In this document: positions 15,201 to 24,400 of the stretch, in pieces
Position numbering within the stretch: position 1 is the stretch's first letter
Layout of the letters: the number at the start of each line of letters is the position of its first letter
Assembly (NCBI GenBank): GCA_038326995.1
Contig: JBBQKP010000018.1
Coordinates: 1-28,169, forward strand
From: JBBQKP01 sp038326995
GTDB taxonomy: Bacteria; Planctomycetota; Phycisphaerae; Tepidisphaerales; Tepidisphaeraceae
Direction: 5' to 3'
DNA length: 28,169 nucleotides
Position numbers and translations under genes: made by a program
The notes under the pieces: generated by a model
What the model saw: only the letters and a program-made list of their open reading frames with translations
What the model was told of the DNA's origin: nothing
The model's database searches: none

Positions 15201-17020
15201 CGAACGAGCCCTCGCTTCAACGTCTTTTTGATCTCTTCAACATCAATGTCCGAGCCGGCGATGCCGAGCCTTCAACGACGCCGCTCAATCCGGGCGGAAC
15301 CAGCAATGCCATTAGCGCTCCGCGGTTTGAGAAGTCCGGCTCTGCTCCAATCACCGTCCAACCACTGACCAGCTTCACCGAAGGCACGAACGGTACCTCC
15401 AGCATCCTGGGCTATTACCGGCCCGGGACGCCCGAGCGAACCACTGAGTTCCTCCGTTTTAGCCAGAATGACGAACAGACCGCCTCTCCCATCGCTGTCG
15501 GAGCCACTTCGTTTGATCCTGGTTCCACTGCATTCGCGCTTTCAGCAAAGTTCCCGAGGTTCACCAACACCGACGGCTCGTCTCGTGTCGTCTTTGGTGA
15601 AGATTCGCTCAACACTTGGGAGCCCAACACAAGCGAGCGGAACAAAGTCCGCGTCTATCCGCTACGCGACGCTTCCGGCCGCGTCGCAGCCAATTCCTAC
15701 ATCGTGGCGTTCGAGGCGTTTACACAAATCCCGGGTGATTATCAGGACGCGGTCTATATCTTGCGCGGCGTGAAACTCGCCGCCAGCGGTTCTTTTCTCT
15801 CCGCCGTTTCGACCGAAGCATCGGTCAATGCGCCAGTTGATCCGAGTCGACTCGTGTTCAATCGCGTGCAGAACCCGAACCTGGAATTCGGTAACATCGT
15901 GCGCGACACCAACACGCTACAGCTTCGCAATACGGGAAGCACTTCCCTTCGCGTCAGTGGCATCTCGATCTCAAGCGGCGCTCCTTTTGCCGTCGTCGGA
16001 AGCAGCAGTTTCACGATCAACAGCGGCCAGACTCGCAACATCAGCGTTCGATTCACCGCCCAAAGTGGGCCCGAGCTGCGAGAAGGTACGTTGTCTATCC
16101 GCAGCAATGCCTCCAACGGTTCGACCCTGAACGTCCCGCTCGCGGGGCTTTGGCAAAACTGGAGCGAGGACAACCCCAACACGGGCATTACAGTCGAACC
16201 GAGCGCCGCCAGCATCGTGCGTGCGTTCGGATTGGCGACCAGACTCACCAACGCATCACAGAGTCTCAATACGGGCGGCGCCACGACGGCCGTCGGAGAG
16301 GAAGTGCTCAGCCCGTTCTGGAGGGTCGCAGATACCTCACAACCTGTGACCGTTCGCGCCATAGCGACCTATCGGCAGGTCAATTTGCCCGGCACGCTGC
16401 GTTGGTATCCGCGCAACGATGCGACCACATTTACTAATATCCTTTCGGGTAACAACATCGCGGCGCAATCGGTTTTGCCCAACAGCCAGACCGACCCCTC
16501 AAGTCCCGCACAGGCGATCTTTAGCCCGAGCTCGGATGAATTCGGTTTCCGGGTCGAGAATATTTTCTCCGACCCCGCAGAAACAGGCAGATTCTTTGGT
16601 GTCGACCGCGATCTTCACCAGTTCCGTTTCTACCCCGCAAGGGACTCAAGCGGCGTGACCCAGCCCAATTCATGGGTGGTCTTGATGGACAATTTCAGTG
16701 AGGAATTCGTGAATTATGACTTCCAGGACGCGGTCTACCTGATTCAAAACATCTCACCTGCAGATCTTCCACAAACGCCCAGGCTTCTATCGGGCGTCGA
16801 GCAGGGTGGACGCAATCGCCTCACGTGGGCAGGTGATTCGAACGTCGCCAACTACGACGTGCTTAGAGGCCGAACCGCGACGGGCTCATTCACGCGCGTG
16901 GCAAACGGTATCACCAGCACCACGTTCAACGATTCCACCATCGACGGTACGTGGTTTTATCAGGTCATTGCACGGGACAGCCGGGGTAGAGTTGGTACCG
17001 CGGCGATCGTGTCGGTATGA
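12239..17020 (+). CDS. Giant exported LEPR-motif protein with Big_5, sorbosone-dehydrogenase-like propeller, two choice-of-anchor-D (ASH) repeats and a C-terminal FN3-like domain
   Basis: The product has 1593 residues. The N-terminus carries the planctomycete export motif SLENRRFLSA (30-39). In order: a beta-sandwich that may be LamG/lectin-like (about 45-285); a Big_5 Ig-like domain (285-395: RPEILGSTPANGATGV to FTTTFRTGT); a six-bladed propeller like glucose/sorbosone dehydrogenases (398-848), with VFGPDGNLYFGIGSMSSEG and LYATGIRNAFQVYW; then two copies of a module. Each module has an ASH/choice-of-anchor-D domain (875-983, 1199-1304) and a second domain ending NSYIVAFEAF...DYQDAVYILRGV (to 1170) or NSWVVLMDNF...DFQDAVYLIQNI (to 1497). 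An FN3-like domain (from about 1509) ends the protein. No sorting signal is visible at the C-terminus. Its role is probably extracellular binding; enzyme activity of the propeller is uncertain. The start could be ATG 12239 or 12260. Confidence 0.85.
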   Translation: MHPSGHSMNKMPLRARPSFLSQSIVAAIESLENRRFLSALPPNVGLPFTLEFDRSVTGVRDRDGTGTGFQRTQGNRLGTESQPQRIDIRPTSGILEVQTIGSRTTGGPFQADNTLSNGLQSLFDARTRFTVSTRIQGPLTQFETPGREAGIYIGQTHDRFVSLTIAGTADGPRIRFYAEGTLATEFILPRGPLGQRAAVSGLSSVSRLDLMLIARPTDGTIDAYYGFGGESLRRVGSTLRLDNDLRGQIFRNQQRAGVIAFNRSTSNQVRIRFDRFAIGNTEPDNVRPEILGSTPANGATGVARDAGIVLQVRIFGDGVGVDGATLTGATRIVRVSDNNVITGTANTSGGGDTFVFTPSQILQANTQYRFEVGSTARDTAGNAFLPFTTTFRTGTTTNQNFSINWEQLSSGSWTTDRRFSHVAIGPDNRFYASDLDGFIYRASINADGTLASPTIIDTIRDNNGGVARFISGFAFDPRSTNNNVTLWVNHTEFNQDNTSTGTNFTSRLSRLSGSVLQTYADALVNLPRSTRDHVPGVPVFGPDGNLYFGIGSMSSEGASDAIWANRNESLLTAAIVRLDISDIETRMLSAGALDVRTIDVGGSYDPFASNAPLTLYATGIRNAFQVYWSDGRLYAAGNRSGTGGNTPGTPVDINSNPVRNRRIDFDTDGPYNGGTIPALSGINNAANTPDPLIVVQEGRYYGHPNPSRAEYVAYGGNPTSGVDPNEVPQYPVGTQPDRNFAVQALDFTVSTSPNATIRYQNTDAFGGQLAGKLIVGRFSSGKDLVAVTLDGSGNPTGFQSITPRSFNFDGPLSVVENPANGNLYVVDMRRESSDPDLQFRGRIWLLRPISSPGLVAASVRTTPASVSPASVAPTFTVSSRQLSFTDVAGSSESRTQQITVTNSGRSSISLAGSAVRLTGSNASNFRIVSRSASIAAGRTGRIIIAFDAPVGASTNGIQTATLVVRPSGASSNTNIQLRGLPTAGTRGTNEPSLQRLFDLFNINVRAGDAEPSTTPLNPGGTSNAISAPRFEKSGSAPITVQPLTSFTEGTNGTSSILGYYRPGTPERTTEFLRFSQNDEQTASPIAVGATSFDPGSTAFALSAKFPRFTNTDGSSRVVFGEDSLNTWEPNTSERNKVRVYPLRDASGRVAANSYIVAFEAFTQIPGDYQDAVYILRGVKLAASGSFLSAVSTEASVNAPVDPSRLVFNRVQNPNLEFGNIVRDTNTLQLRNTGSTSLRVSGISISSGAPFAVVGSSSFTINSGQTRNISVRFTAQSGPELREGTLSIRSNASNGSTLNVPLAGLWQNWSEDNPNTGITVEPSAASIVRAFGLATRLTNASQSLNTGGATTAVGEEVLSPFWRVADTSQPVTVRAIATYRQVNLPGTLRWYPRNDATTFTNILSGNNIAAQSVLPNSQTDPSSPAQAIFSPSSDEFGFRVENIFSDPAETGRFFGVDRDLHQFRFYPARDSSGVTQPNSWVVLMDNFSEEFVNYDFQDAVYLIQNISPADLPQTPRLLSGVEQGGRNRLTWAGDSNVANYDVLRGRTATGSFTRVANGITSTTFNDSTIDGTWFYQVIARDSRGRVGTAAIVSV

Positions 17021-17189
17021 AGACGAGGAAAGCTCTCGCCAATTTGCAAAACGCCTTCGCTGGAAGAAGTTGGCTCCAAGCCCCCGATAGGCTAAGCCTC
17101 ATATTTCGCGCCATCAAAAGTGCATCCTTGATATTGCCGATATATCCTCCACGGATCATCTCATCCACAGGCACCTACAGGAGCATTGC

Positions 17190-17933
17190 ATGAAGGGCGT
17201 TATTCTCGGCGGCGGAACGGGCAGCAGGCTTTTCCCACTTACCAAAGTCACCAACAAGCACCTGCTTCCGGTCTATAACAAGCCGATGATCTTTTACCCG
17301 CTCGAGTGCATGGCCAAGGCGGGCATCGAGGACGTGCTGCTCGTTACCGGCGGGAACAACGCGGGCGACTTCATTCGCCTTCTTGGCAATGGTTCGGAAT
17401 TCGGTTTGAAGAACTTGCAATATGCGTATCAGGACGGCGCGGGCGGGATCGCACAGGCACTGGGCCTGGCAGAGCGATTCGTTGACGGCGAGCCGATCTG
17501 CCTGATTCTGGGCGACAACGTCGTCGAATACTCCATCAAAGAACACGCCGACAACTTCCGAAAACAGCTCAACGCCGCGGCAGGCAAGGGTGCGAAAATT
17601 CTGCTCTCGAAAGTCGAGAACCCCAAGGCCTACGGCGTGGCGGAGATGACAGGTGACCGCGTCGAGCGGATCGTCGAAAAGCCCAAAGAGCCCAAGAGCG
17701 ACCTCGCCGTCATTGGAATTTATTTCTACGACGGCCACGTCTTTGATACCGTCAAGACGCTCAAGCCCAGCGCCCGCGGCGAGCTTGAAATCACCGACGT
17801 CAACAACGCCTACATCCAGGCCGGCACGATGACTGCCGAGAAGGTAAAAGGCCACTGGATGGATTGCGGCGAGAACCTCGAACTCTACATGAAGAGCTGC
17901 CAGGCGATCATGGAGCACGGCGCGAACAAGTAA
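17190..17933 (+). CDS. rmlA: Glucose-1-phosphate thymidylyltransferase (short RmlA type)
   Basis: The product (247 residues) joins dTTP and glucose-1-phosphate to give dTDP-glucose, the first step to dTDP-rhamnose and related deoxysugars. The nucleotidyltransferase signature is intact: GVILGGGTGSRLFPLTKVTN (3-22), then KHLLPVYNKPMIFYPLE. Further marks are LILGDNVVE, AYGVAEM, IVEKPKEPKSDLAVIGIYFY, ELEITDVNNAYI and GHWMDCGE. It is shorter than the roughly 290-residue enterobacterial enzyme and lacks its C-terminal extension, as in many archaeal, actinobacterial and other bacterial versions. AGGAG (17179-17183) sits six bases before the ATG. rmlB follows after 124 bases. Confidence 0.93.
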   Translation: MKGVILGGGTGSRLFPLTKVTNKHLLPVYNKPMIFYPLECMAKAGIEDVLLVTGGNNAGDFIRLLGNGSEFGLKNLQYAYQDGAGGIAQALGLAERFVDGEPICLILGDNVVEYSIKEHADNFRKQLNAAAGKGAKILLSKVENPKAYGVAEMTGDRVERIVEKPKEPKSDLAVIGIYFYDGHVFDTVKTLKPSARGELEITDVNNAYIQAGTMTAEKVKGHWMDCGENLELYMKSCQAIMEHGANK

Positions 17934-17952
17934 ACCCAGAAGTTGAACCCAG

Positions 17953-17978
17953 ACGCGGCCTAACGCGTGGTTTTCTTT
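17953..17978 (+). terminator. Weak hairpin with pyrimidine tract between rmlA and rmlB
   Basis: ACGCG (17953-17957) pairs with CGCGT (17964-17968) around a six-base loop. GG and a TTTTCTTT tract follow. The stem is short, so it is at best a partial terminator or attenuator. It could weaken transcription of rmlB and rmlD relative to rmlA. Confidence 0.25.
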
Positions 17979-18057
17979 CATTTCTCTTTTCGTCGTCGCC
18001 GCCCGAAGTGTCCGCCGTTTAGTTTCTAAACGACCAGAGCTTTTTCCCTAACCTCAC

Positions 18058-19080
18058 ATGCAATCCATCCTCGTCACCGGCGCTGCCGGATTTATCGGCA
18101 GTAACTTCGTGCGGATGCTCGTCAATCGAAAAGAGCGTGTGAAGCTCATCGCCTTTGATAAGCTGACCTACGCGGGCAATCTCGCGAACATCGCCGATCT
18201 GATTGGAGATCAGGTTATCTTCGTCAAGGGCGACATCTGCGACGCCGCCGACGTGGCCAGAGTGTTTGACGAACACAAGATTTCACACGTCGCACACTTT
18301 GCCGCCGAGAGCCACGTCGATCGGTCGATCCTCGGCTCCGGGCCGTTCCTTCATACCAACGTCATCGGCACGCAGATTCTTCTCGACGCCGCCAAGGCGC
18401 GCAATGTCGAGAAGTTTCTTTATGTCAGCACTGACGAAGTCTACGGCACGCTGCCCGAAGACCAGCCCGACATAAAGTTCACCGAAGAAACACCGATTCA
18501 GCCCAACAGTCCGTACAGTGCCAGCAAAGCGGGCGGCGACTGTCTCGTGCGGTCGTACTTTCACACGTTCAACATGCCGCTGGTCACGACGCGATGCAGC
18601 AATAATTACGGGCCTTATCACTTCCCGGAAAAGCTCATTCCGCTGTTCGTCACTAATCTGATGGAAGACAAGCAGGTACCGCTTTATGGCGATGGAAAAA
18701 ACGTCCGCGACTGGCTCTATGTCGATGATCACTGCGACGCGATCTGGACCGTCCTCCAGCACGGCAAGCCGGGCGAGGCCTACAACGTCGGCGGCAACAA
18801 TGAGATGACCAACCGCCAGATCACCGAGATCGTCCTGCGTGAAATGAATAAGCCGTGGGACAAGTACGTCAAGTACGTTCAGGATCGTCCGGGGCATGAT
18901 CGTCGATATGCGATCGACGCCTCGAAGATCAAGCGCGAGCTGGGCTGGGAGCCGAAGTATCGATTCGAACAGGCCATCAAGATGACGATCCAGTGGTATC
19001 GCGATAATGAATCATGGTGGCGCAACATCAAGAGCGGCGACTACCTCAAGTACTATGAGACACAGTATTCGAAGCGGTAA
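18058..19080 (+). CDS. rmlB: dTDP-glucose 4,6-dehydratase
   Basis: The product (340 residues) converts dTDP-glucose to dTDP-4-keto-6-deoxyglucose with bound NAD. Extended short-chain dehydrogenase marks are clear: GAAGFIGSNF (8-17), STDEVYG (124-130) with the catalytic Thr125, Asp126 and Glu127, and YSASK with Tyr153 and Lys157. Substrate-site segments are RCSNNYGPYHFPEKLIPL, GKNVRDWLYVDDHCDAI and YNVGGNNEMTN, and RPGHDRRYAIDASKI ends the core. The length is normal. The ATG directly precedes the first strand; no Shine-Dalgarno site is seen. It is followed after only seven bases by rmlD. Confidence 0.97.
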   Translation: MQSILVTGAAGFIGSNFVRMLVNRKERVKLIAFDKLTYAGNLANIADLIGDQVIFVKGDICDAADVARVFDEHKISHVAHFAAESHVDRSILGSGPFLHTNVIGTQILLDAAKARNVEKFLYVSTDEVYGTLPEDQPDIKFTEETPIQPNSPYSASKAGGDCLVRSYFHTFNMPLVTTRCSNNYGPYHFPEKLIPLFVTNLMEDKQVPLYGDGKNVRDWLYVDDHCDAIWTVLQHGKPGEAYNVGGNNEMTNRQITEIVLREMNKPWDKYVKYVQDRPGHDRRYAIDASKIKRELGWEPKYRFEQAIKMTIQWYRDNESWWRNIKSGDYLKYYETQYSKR

Positions 19081-19087
19081 TTATTAA

Positions 19088-19957
19088 ATGGGTGAATCGA
19101 TCCTCATCACCGGCGGGCGCGGAATGCTCGCGGCCGCGTTCGCGCAACTGTTCGAGTCGCGCGGCATCGCGTTCACGCTGCTCGGCAAGGATGAACTCGA
19201 TATCGCCGATACCGCTGCGGTCGCTGCCGCATTCAAAGAGCACAAGCCGACGATCGTCATTAACTGTGCCGCGTACACCAAGGTCGATCACTGCGAGAAA
19301 GATGCCGTACTGGCGCATCGCGTGAACGAGCTCGGCCCGCGCGCGCTCGCGAGCGCGAGCAAATCGGCCGGCGCTCGGCTGGTGCATTTCAGCACGGATT
19401 ATGTCTTCGACGGCTCGCTCAGAAGGCCTTTATTGCCCACCGACCCGATCGGACCGGCCAGCGCGTATGGCAAATCAAAGCGGGCGGGCGAAGAGGCAAT
19501 ACTCGCTGAAAATCCGGCAGGGTTTCTGATTCTTCGCACGGCCTGGCTTTATGGTCCGGGCGGCGCAAACTTTGTCGCGACCATGGTCAACGCCGCCCGC
19601 GCGGGCAAGACGCTTCGTGTCGTGAGCGATCAGGTCGGCACGCCCACGTACACGCGCGACCTCGCCGCCGCTGCGCTTTCCCTCCTCGACGCAAAAGCCT
19701 CGGGAATTTTTCACGCCACCAACAGCGGCCAGACGAATTGGTACGAATTTACACAGCATATTCTTCGCGTGTTTAATATTGACTATCCCGTCGCACCCAT
19801 CTCCACCGCCGACTGGTTCGCCATCAAGCCAGACAGCGCCATCCGCCCCGCGTACAGCGTTTTGGATACGTCGTCGCTCACCAGCGCGTGCGGCTACGAA
19901 TTTCGTGATTGGCAAGCGGCTCTGTCGGATTACAAACCCGTTAGCGGACTCGTATAG
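19088..19957 (+). CDS. rmlD: dTDP-4-dehydrorhamnose reductase
   Basis: The product (289 residues) reduces dTDP-4-keto-rhamnose to dTDP-L-rhamnose with NAD(P)H. Marks: the nucleotide-binding start ILITGGRGMLAAAFAQLF (5-22), then DELDIADTAAVAAAF, VINCAAYTKVDHCEKD (typical RmlD), STDYVFDG, YGKSKRAGEE with Tyr127 and Lys131, LRTAWLYGPGGANFV, SDQVGTPTYTRDLA and FHATNSGQTNWYEF. The gene starts seven bases after the rmlB stop, so the two share a transcript. The epimerase RmlC, which supplies the substrate of this enzyme, is not encoded in the cassette. It must be elsewhere, or the pathway makes another deoxysugar. Confidence 0.94.
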   Translation: MGESILITGGRGMLAAAFAQLFESRGIAFTLLGKDELDIADTAAVAAAFKEHKPTIVINCAAYTKVDHCEKDAVLAHRVNELGPRALASASKSAGARLVHFSTDYVFDGSLRRPLLPTDPIGPASAYGKSKRAGEEAILAENPAGFLILRTAWLYGPGGANFVATMVNAARAGKTLRVVSDQVGTPTYTRDLAAAALSLLDAKASGIFHATNSGQTNWYEFTQHILRVFNIDYPVAPISTADWFAIKPDSAIRPAYSVLDTSSLTSACGYEFRDWQAALSDYKPVSGLV

Positions 19958-19998
19958 CGGTCTGAAATGAAATCCAGTAAGTTCTCCCGCGCCTCTGG

Positions 19999-20018
19999 AG
20001 GGCGTCACTCTGTGACGC
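19999..20018. repeat. Hairpin sharing ten bases with the terminator at 6415
   Basis: GCGTCAC (20002-20008) pairs with GTGACGC (20012-20018) around TCT. The left arm with its flank reads AGGGCGTCAC (19999-20008), identical to 6416-6425. No T-run follows, so it is unlikely to be an efficient terminator on its own. It lies 42 bases after the rmlD stop and may be a dispersed repeat. Confidence 0.45.
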
Positions 20019-20167
20019 TGCTGCCGAGATCGCAGGATACATTGAATTCGTTCGGCGGAGCGGAAAGAGGCGGCCGCAGTAGTGCCGACCCGCGTTTCGA
20101 TCTTACGTTGAAGGCGTGGCGATTCCCAAAAAGTCAATGTGTGTCGGACCGCGAGGATGGATCGTGG

Positions 20168-20173
20168 TAGAAT
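20168..20173 (+). promoter_or_regulatory. -10 box placed for a leaderless dinB mRNA
   Basis: TAGAAT (five of six matches to TATAAT) ends six bases before the GTG start at 20180. No Shine-Dalgarno site precedes the start. The -35 region is poor, and I find no clear LexA-type operator. Confidence 0.35.
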
Positions 20174-20179
20174 CTGGAT

Positions 20180-21361
20180 GTGACAGACGAACCCGTGCAT
20201 TTCACGCCGCCTGTTGACGAACGTGTTATTCTGCACGTCGATATGGATGCATTTTTCGCCTCGGTCGAGCAATTAGACGATGAGCGATTGCGAGGCTTGC
20301 CCGTGCTGGTCGGAGGCACGTCGGGACGCGGCGTTGTGGCGGCGGCATCTTACGAGGCGCGTAAGTTCGGTTGCCGAAGCGCGATGCCGATGGCTCAGGC
20401 GATTCGGCTGTGTCCGGAAGCGAGGCTGGTGAAGCCAAATTTCGGGCGATATCGCGAGGTGTCGAATCAGGTGCGAGCGGTCTTCGAACAGTTTACGCCC
20501 GTCGTTGAGCCTTTGAGTCTGGACGAGGCTTTTCTGGATTGCGGCGGCTCGGTTCGGCTTCATGGTGACGGTCCGACGATGGCGCAGAAGATTCGCCGAG
20601 AGGTCAAAAGCGCGACGGGCCTGACATGCTCGGTGGGCGTGTCGTACAATAAATTTCTTGCCAAGCTTGCGAGCGATTTGAATAAGCCCGACGGCATGGC
20701 CGTCATCGAGCACGGCACGCTTAGACAGATTCTGGACCCGCTGCCCGTGACGCGCGTCTGGGGCGTGGGACCGAAATTTGCGGCCAGGCTTGCGCGATTC
20801 GGCATTCACAAAATCATGGACGTGTCGTGCCGATCGAGGGAATCTTTTGTGCTGCTGGCCGGTGCGGGCACGGCATGGGTGCATGACCTTTCGATGGGCC
20901 TGGACGATCGAGACGTCGAGGCAGAACACCAGACTAAATCGGTGGGGCACGAGGAGACTTTCGAAACGAACATTTCTGAGATCGCGGCACTACGGTCGAT
21001 CCTTCACGAGCAGATCGAACAAGTCGCCACGAGACTTCGCAAATATGGGCTTCTCGCCAGGACCGTAACCCTCAAGCTGCGCGACGGAGAGTTTCGCACG
21101 ATCACGCGGCAAACAACGCTCGACCCCGCTAGTGATCTGACGGCCGACTTGTGGAACGCGGCGGAGTCGCTTCTCAGCACGTGGGCCGGCACATCCTTCG
21201 TGCCACTAAGGCTTATGGGCGTGAGCTGCGGCAACCTATCGACGACCGCACAGAGTTCGTTATTCGGCCAGGACGAGCGCGACCGGCTTAGAAAACTCGA
21301 TGCGGTCGTGGATCAGATTCGTGAGAAATTTGGAAAGGGCAAGATTGGTCGGAAGGCCTGA
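20180..21361 (+). CDS. dinB: DNA polymerase IV (Y-family translesion polymerase)
   Basis: The product (393 residues) copies past damaged bases. The catalytic core is intact: HVDMDAFFASVEQ (19-31) with Asp21 and the steric-gate Phe26 that excludes ribonucleotides, YEARKFGCRSAMPMAQAIRL, and SLDEAFLD with Asp115 and Glu116. CSVGVSYNKFLAKLASDLNK carries the Y-family signature. The thumb region (VWGVGPKFAARL) and little-finger domain (SVGHEETF to LKLRDGEFRTITRQ) follow. Near the end, QSSLF (358-362) is a match to the QxxLF sliding-clamp motif. The start is GTG at 20180, because no ATG lies in frame before the first conserved strand. Expression appears to be from its own promoter; a bidirectional hairpin separates it from the next, convergent gene. 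Confidence 0.97.
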   Translation: MTDEPVHFTPPVDERVILHVDMDAFFASVEQLDDERLRGLPVLVGGTSGRGVVAAASYEARKFGCRSAMPMAQAIRLCPEARLVKPNFGRYREVSNQVRAVFEQFTPVVEPLSLDEAFLDCGGSVRLHGDGPTMAQKIRREVKSATGLTCSVGVSYNKFLAKLASDLNKPDGMAVIEHGTLRQILDPLPVTRVWGVGPKFAARLARFGIHKIMDVSCRSRESFVLLAGAGTAWVHDLSMGLDDRDVEAEHQTKSVGHEETFETNISEIAALRSILHEQIEQVATRLRKYGLLARTVTLKLRDGEFRTITRQTTLDPASDLTADLWNAAESLLSTWAGTSFVPLRLMGVSCGNLSTTAQSSLFGQDERDRLRKLDAVVDQIREKFGKGKIGRKA

Positions 21362-21410
21362 GTGGAAAGAGTCGAGTTGAACTTTGGGGCTATAAAAACG
21401 CGTGAATAAA

Positions 21411-21442
21411 AAACGCCCGCGCACTTTTATGCCCGGGCGTTT
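21411..21442. terminator. Bidirectional hairpin terminator between dinB and the 1800-residue gene
   Basis: AAACGCCCG (21411-21419) pairs with CGGGCGTTT (21434-21442) around a 14-base loop. On the minus strand the stem is followed by six T (21413-21408), on the plus strand by three. It therefore serves best as the end of the minus-strand gene that stops at 21485. Confidence 0.75.
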
Positions 21443-21484
21443 GAGTATGAGATGGATAGACCTTCGAGTGAAGGTGACAGAGTG

Positions 21485-24400
21485 CTAGGCGATCAAGATT
21501 TCGCCAAAGACGGTCCCGCCGATTCTTTGTGTCGTGTAGGAGGCAGCACGGATAATGGTATTGATTTCGACATCCTGCTGGATGTCGAGGAGGTTGATAC
21601 CAAGACTCGCGGTGATCCGAGTTCCGGCGCGAATGCTGCCCTCAGCCTGGATGGTACCGATGGTTCCGAGCGAGCGAATCCCGGTGCTGGTTCCGATGGT
21701 CCCATTTGAGCCGATGTCGCCACCGGCGCGGATGGTGCCTATTCGTTGGCCAGCGAGGATGGTGGCGAGGAGGTTGTCACCGGCGACGACGTTGTTGATC
21801 ACGCCGCCGGTTCCACCCGCGTCGATGAACACTCTGCGGCCGATATCGTCACCGGCTTCAACGCGATCGATTCGGTTGGTCGCGATGATGCGGACGTTGT
21901 CCATGGAGTTGCCGGAGCGTACGGTGCCGACGCTGCCCGCCACGAGCCGCAGACCGGCGATCGTATCAACAGCGCTGACAGTTCCGATGGTTCCGCCGAC
22001 GTTGATGGAATTAGCGAAAGAGTTGGAATTGGCACTTGTTCTGCGGGTTTCGCGGATGCGATAACCCGTGACGCTACCCACATCGCGAGAGGCGGATACG
22101 ATTGTGTTTTCGATGATACCGCCCGTGGTGACGCCGCCCACTCTGGGAGTGGCGGGGGTTACGCGTGGCGTGGCTAATTCGGCGTTGAGGGCCAGGTAAA
22201 GATCGGAGTTGCGGCTAATCTGCTGTCCTGTAACAGGGTTAAAGGCGTTGCTCGAATTTTCGCTGAGTCGCACGGCACCGGAGAAGTTCTTGACAGATAG
22301 TGTTTCGCCTGAGTTTGCGGTAGCTCGGACGTCGCCGATTCTAGAACCGCCCAGTATGGAAGAGCCACGAATCCCCAGACCGCCGGCATTGATCCCGGCG
22401 ATGACTGCGGTTGCGGGGCCTACGATGGAGGAGTTGATGAAACCGAAACCTTCGACCGAGATTCGGCCGATGTTACCGCCGGTGAAGGTGGAACCGATGA
22501 TTCCGCCGTTGCCGCGAACATTGATGGCACCAAGATCATCGATAGGACGGTTGATCGAACCGCTGGTGGGCGCGGTGGAAGTGAATTGATTGAAGTCGGA
22601 TGCGAAGTCGAAGTAGGTCGAAAGGCCGACATTTGCGCCAATAAAGGAGCCGTCTCGGAGGGTGATGCCTTCGATGCGCGAGGTCGCGACGACGGAGCCG
22701 TAGATGTTCGCGCCGTTTTGGGCGGTGACGTTGCCGATGACGCCGCCTATTTCGGTTGCAAGGCCAGTACCAACCCCGCCTGCGAATATACCAGCCTGAC
22801 CGACCAGCCCTGAACCTGCGGCAGCGATGCCTTCGCCTATATTGATGGTACGAATCTGGCCCGACGTGACGACAGGCCCGACAATGCCTTCAAGTTCTGA
22901 CCGAGAGAACCGGCCGTCGGTGTTGGCGCTGATTTCGTTGACCGACCCGCCGACGACGATGTTACCCAGCGCATTTCTTGATCGGATGGAGACGGCATTG
23001 CCCAGAGTGATGGCATTTTTCTGGCCGACGAAGGGGTAGGCGTCGCCGTCGATGGCGCTGTTGGAACTGGCATTGGGGCTAATTGGAGCGGCGTAGCGAG
23101 TCGTATTGAAGGTCGCGACGCCGTTGACGGCGACAGCCCCGCGCGTGGGCCGGGCAAACCCTAGCGTGTCGGCCTCGAGACGGTTGATGGCCCCGGCGTC
23201 GAGGTTGACGATTTCGCCGCCCGTGTTGTTGATGACGTCACTGAAGTTGCCAGTCGTGCTGAGATCAAAGAGGGCGATATTCGCGCTGCCGTCGATGAGG
23301 ATGCGGTTGCGATCCGTGGTGGACTGACTAATTCGGTCTAAGCTTCGCTGAGTCGAGGCGGTGACCGTCGGCGTGTTGATGAATGTGGGCCCGGCAATTT
23401 GGGTGGTGACGGTGGTGATCTCGGCACGTCTGCCGCCTCGGCCGGTGATCTGGAGTCCGCCCCCGGTGGTGTTGGCGGAGAGGATGACTGCACCGCCCGA
23501 GCGGACGGGATAGGTAGTGACAGTGAGCTGACCCAAATTCGGATCGATGGTGTTGATCGGGATGATTCCAATGGTGCCGGTGAGCGGCCTGAGGGTGACT
23601 TGTGTGCCGGAATCATCGATGAGGGTGACGGAACGCCCGGCGGGCAGGGTTGTTGCTTCGGGCGCACCGCCGCCGAACTGTCTGTCGCGGAATATGGTTG
23701 TACCGAATCGAATGAATCGAGCGTTTCCGTTGGGCCCGACGTCGATAGCGGGTCCGCCGTTGATGAAACTTCCGATGCTGTTCGTGGAATCGATGAGATC
23801 GATAAAGCCGTCGTCGCCTGACTTGTCTGCGTTGACGGCGTAGAAGCCGGGCGTGCCTACGACACCAGTGCCGATGAACGCACCACGGATCACGCCGATG
23901 CCTCGATCGGCGACGAGGTTGGCCGTGACGTCTCCAAGAGGGGCTTCGACGATCTGATAATCACCGCCAATGGATCTGGCGGCGACCGGATCGCTTAGAA
24001 CGGAGACAGCTCCGAAGTTGAGCGCGAGACTACCGCTGGAGGCGCGAACCAGACCCACGGACCCGTTGGGGACTTGTAACTCGATGGCACGGGTGACGCC
24101 GCCTAGCCCGCCGGTGCCCAGCCCCGTGCCGCCAACGATCGCACGGATGTTGCCGTTATTGACGGTGAAAGGCGGGCCTTCATTGAGGCCGTCGAGGATT
24201 CCGCCCGAGACGATGGCGCCGAGATCCTGATTTCGGACGCGGAGCGAAGCATCGGGATTGTTAAACCAAATAGAGTTGGGAGATGTGACGCCACCCAGCG
24301 CAATGTCGCCAGCGTTGGATATCGCCAAATTGTAAGCGATTGGTGTCAGGCCGGGAATGTTGGGCAAAACTTGGAACGAGTAGACACCCGGGCGATCGGT

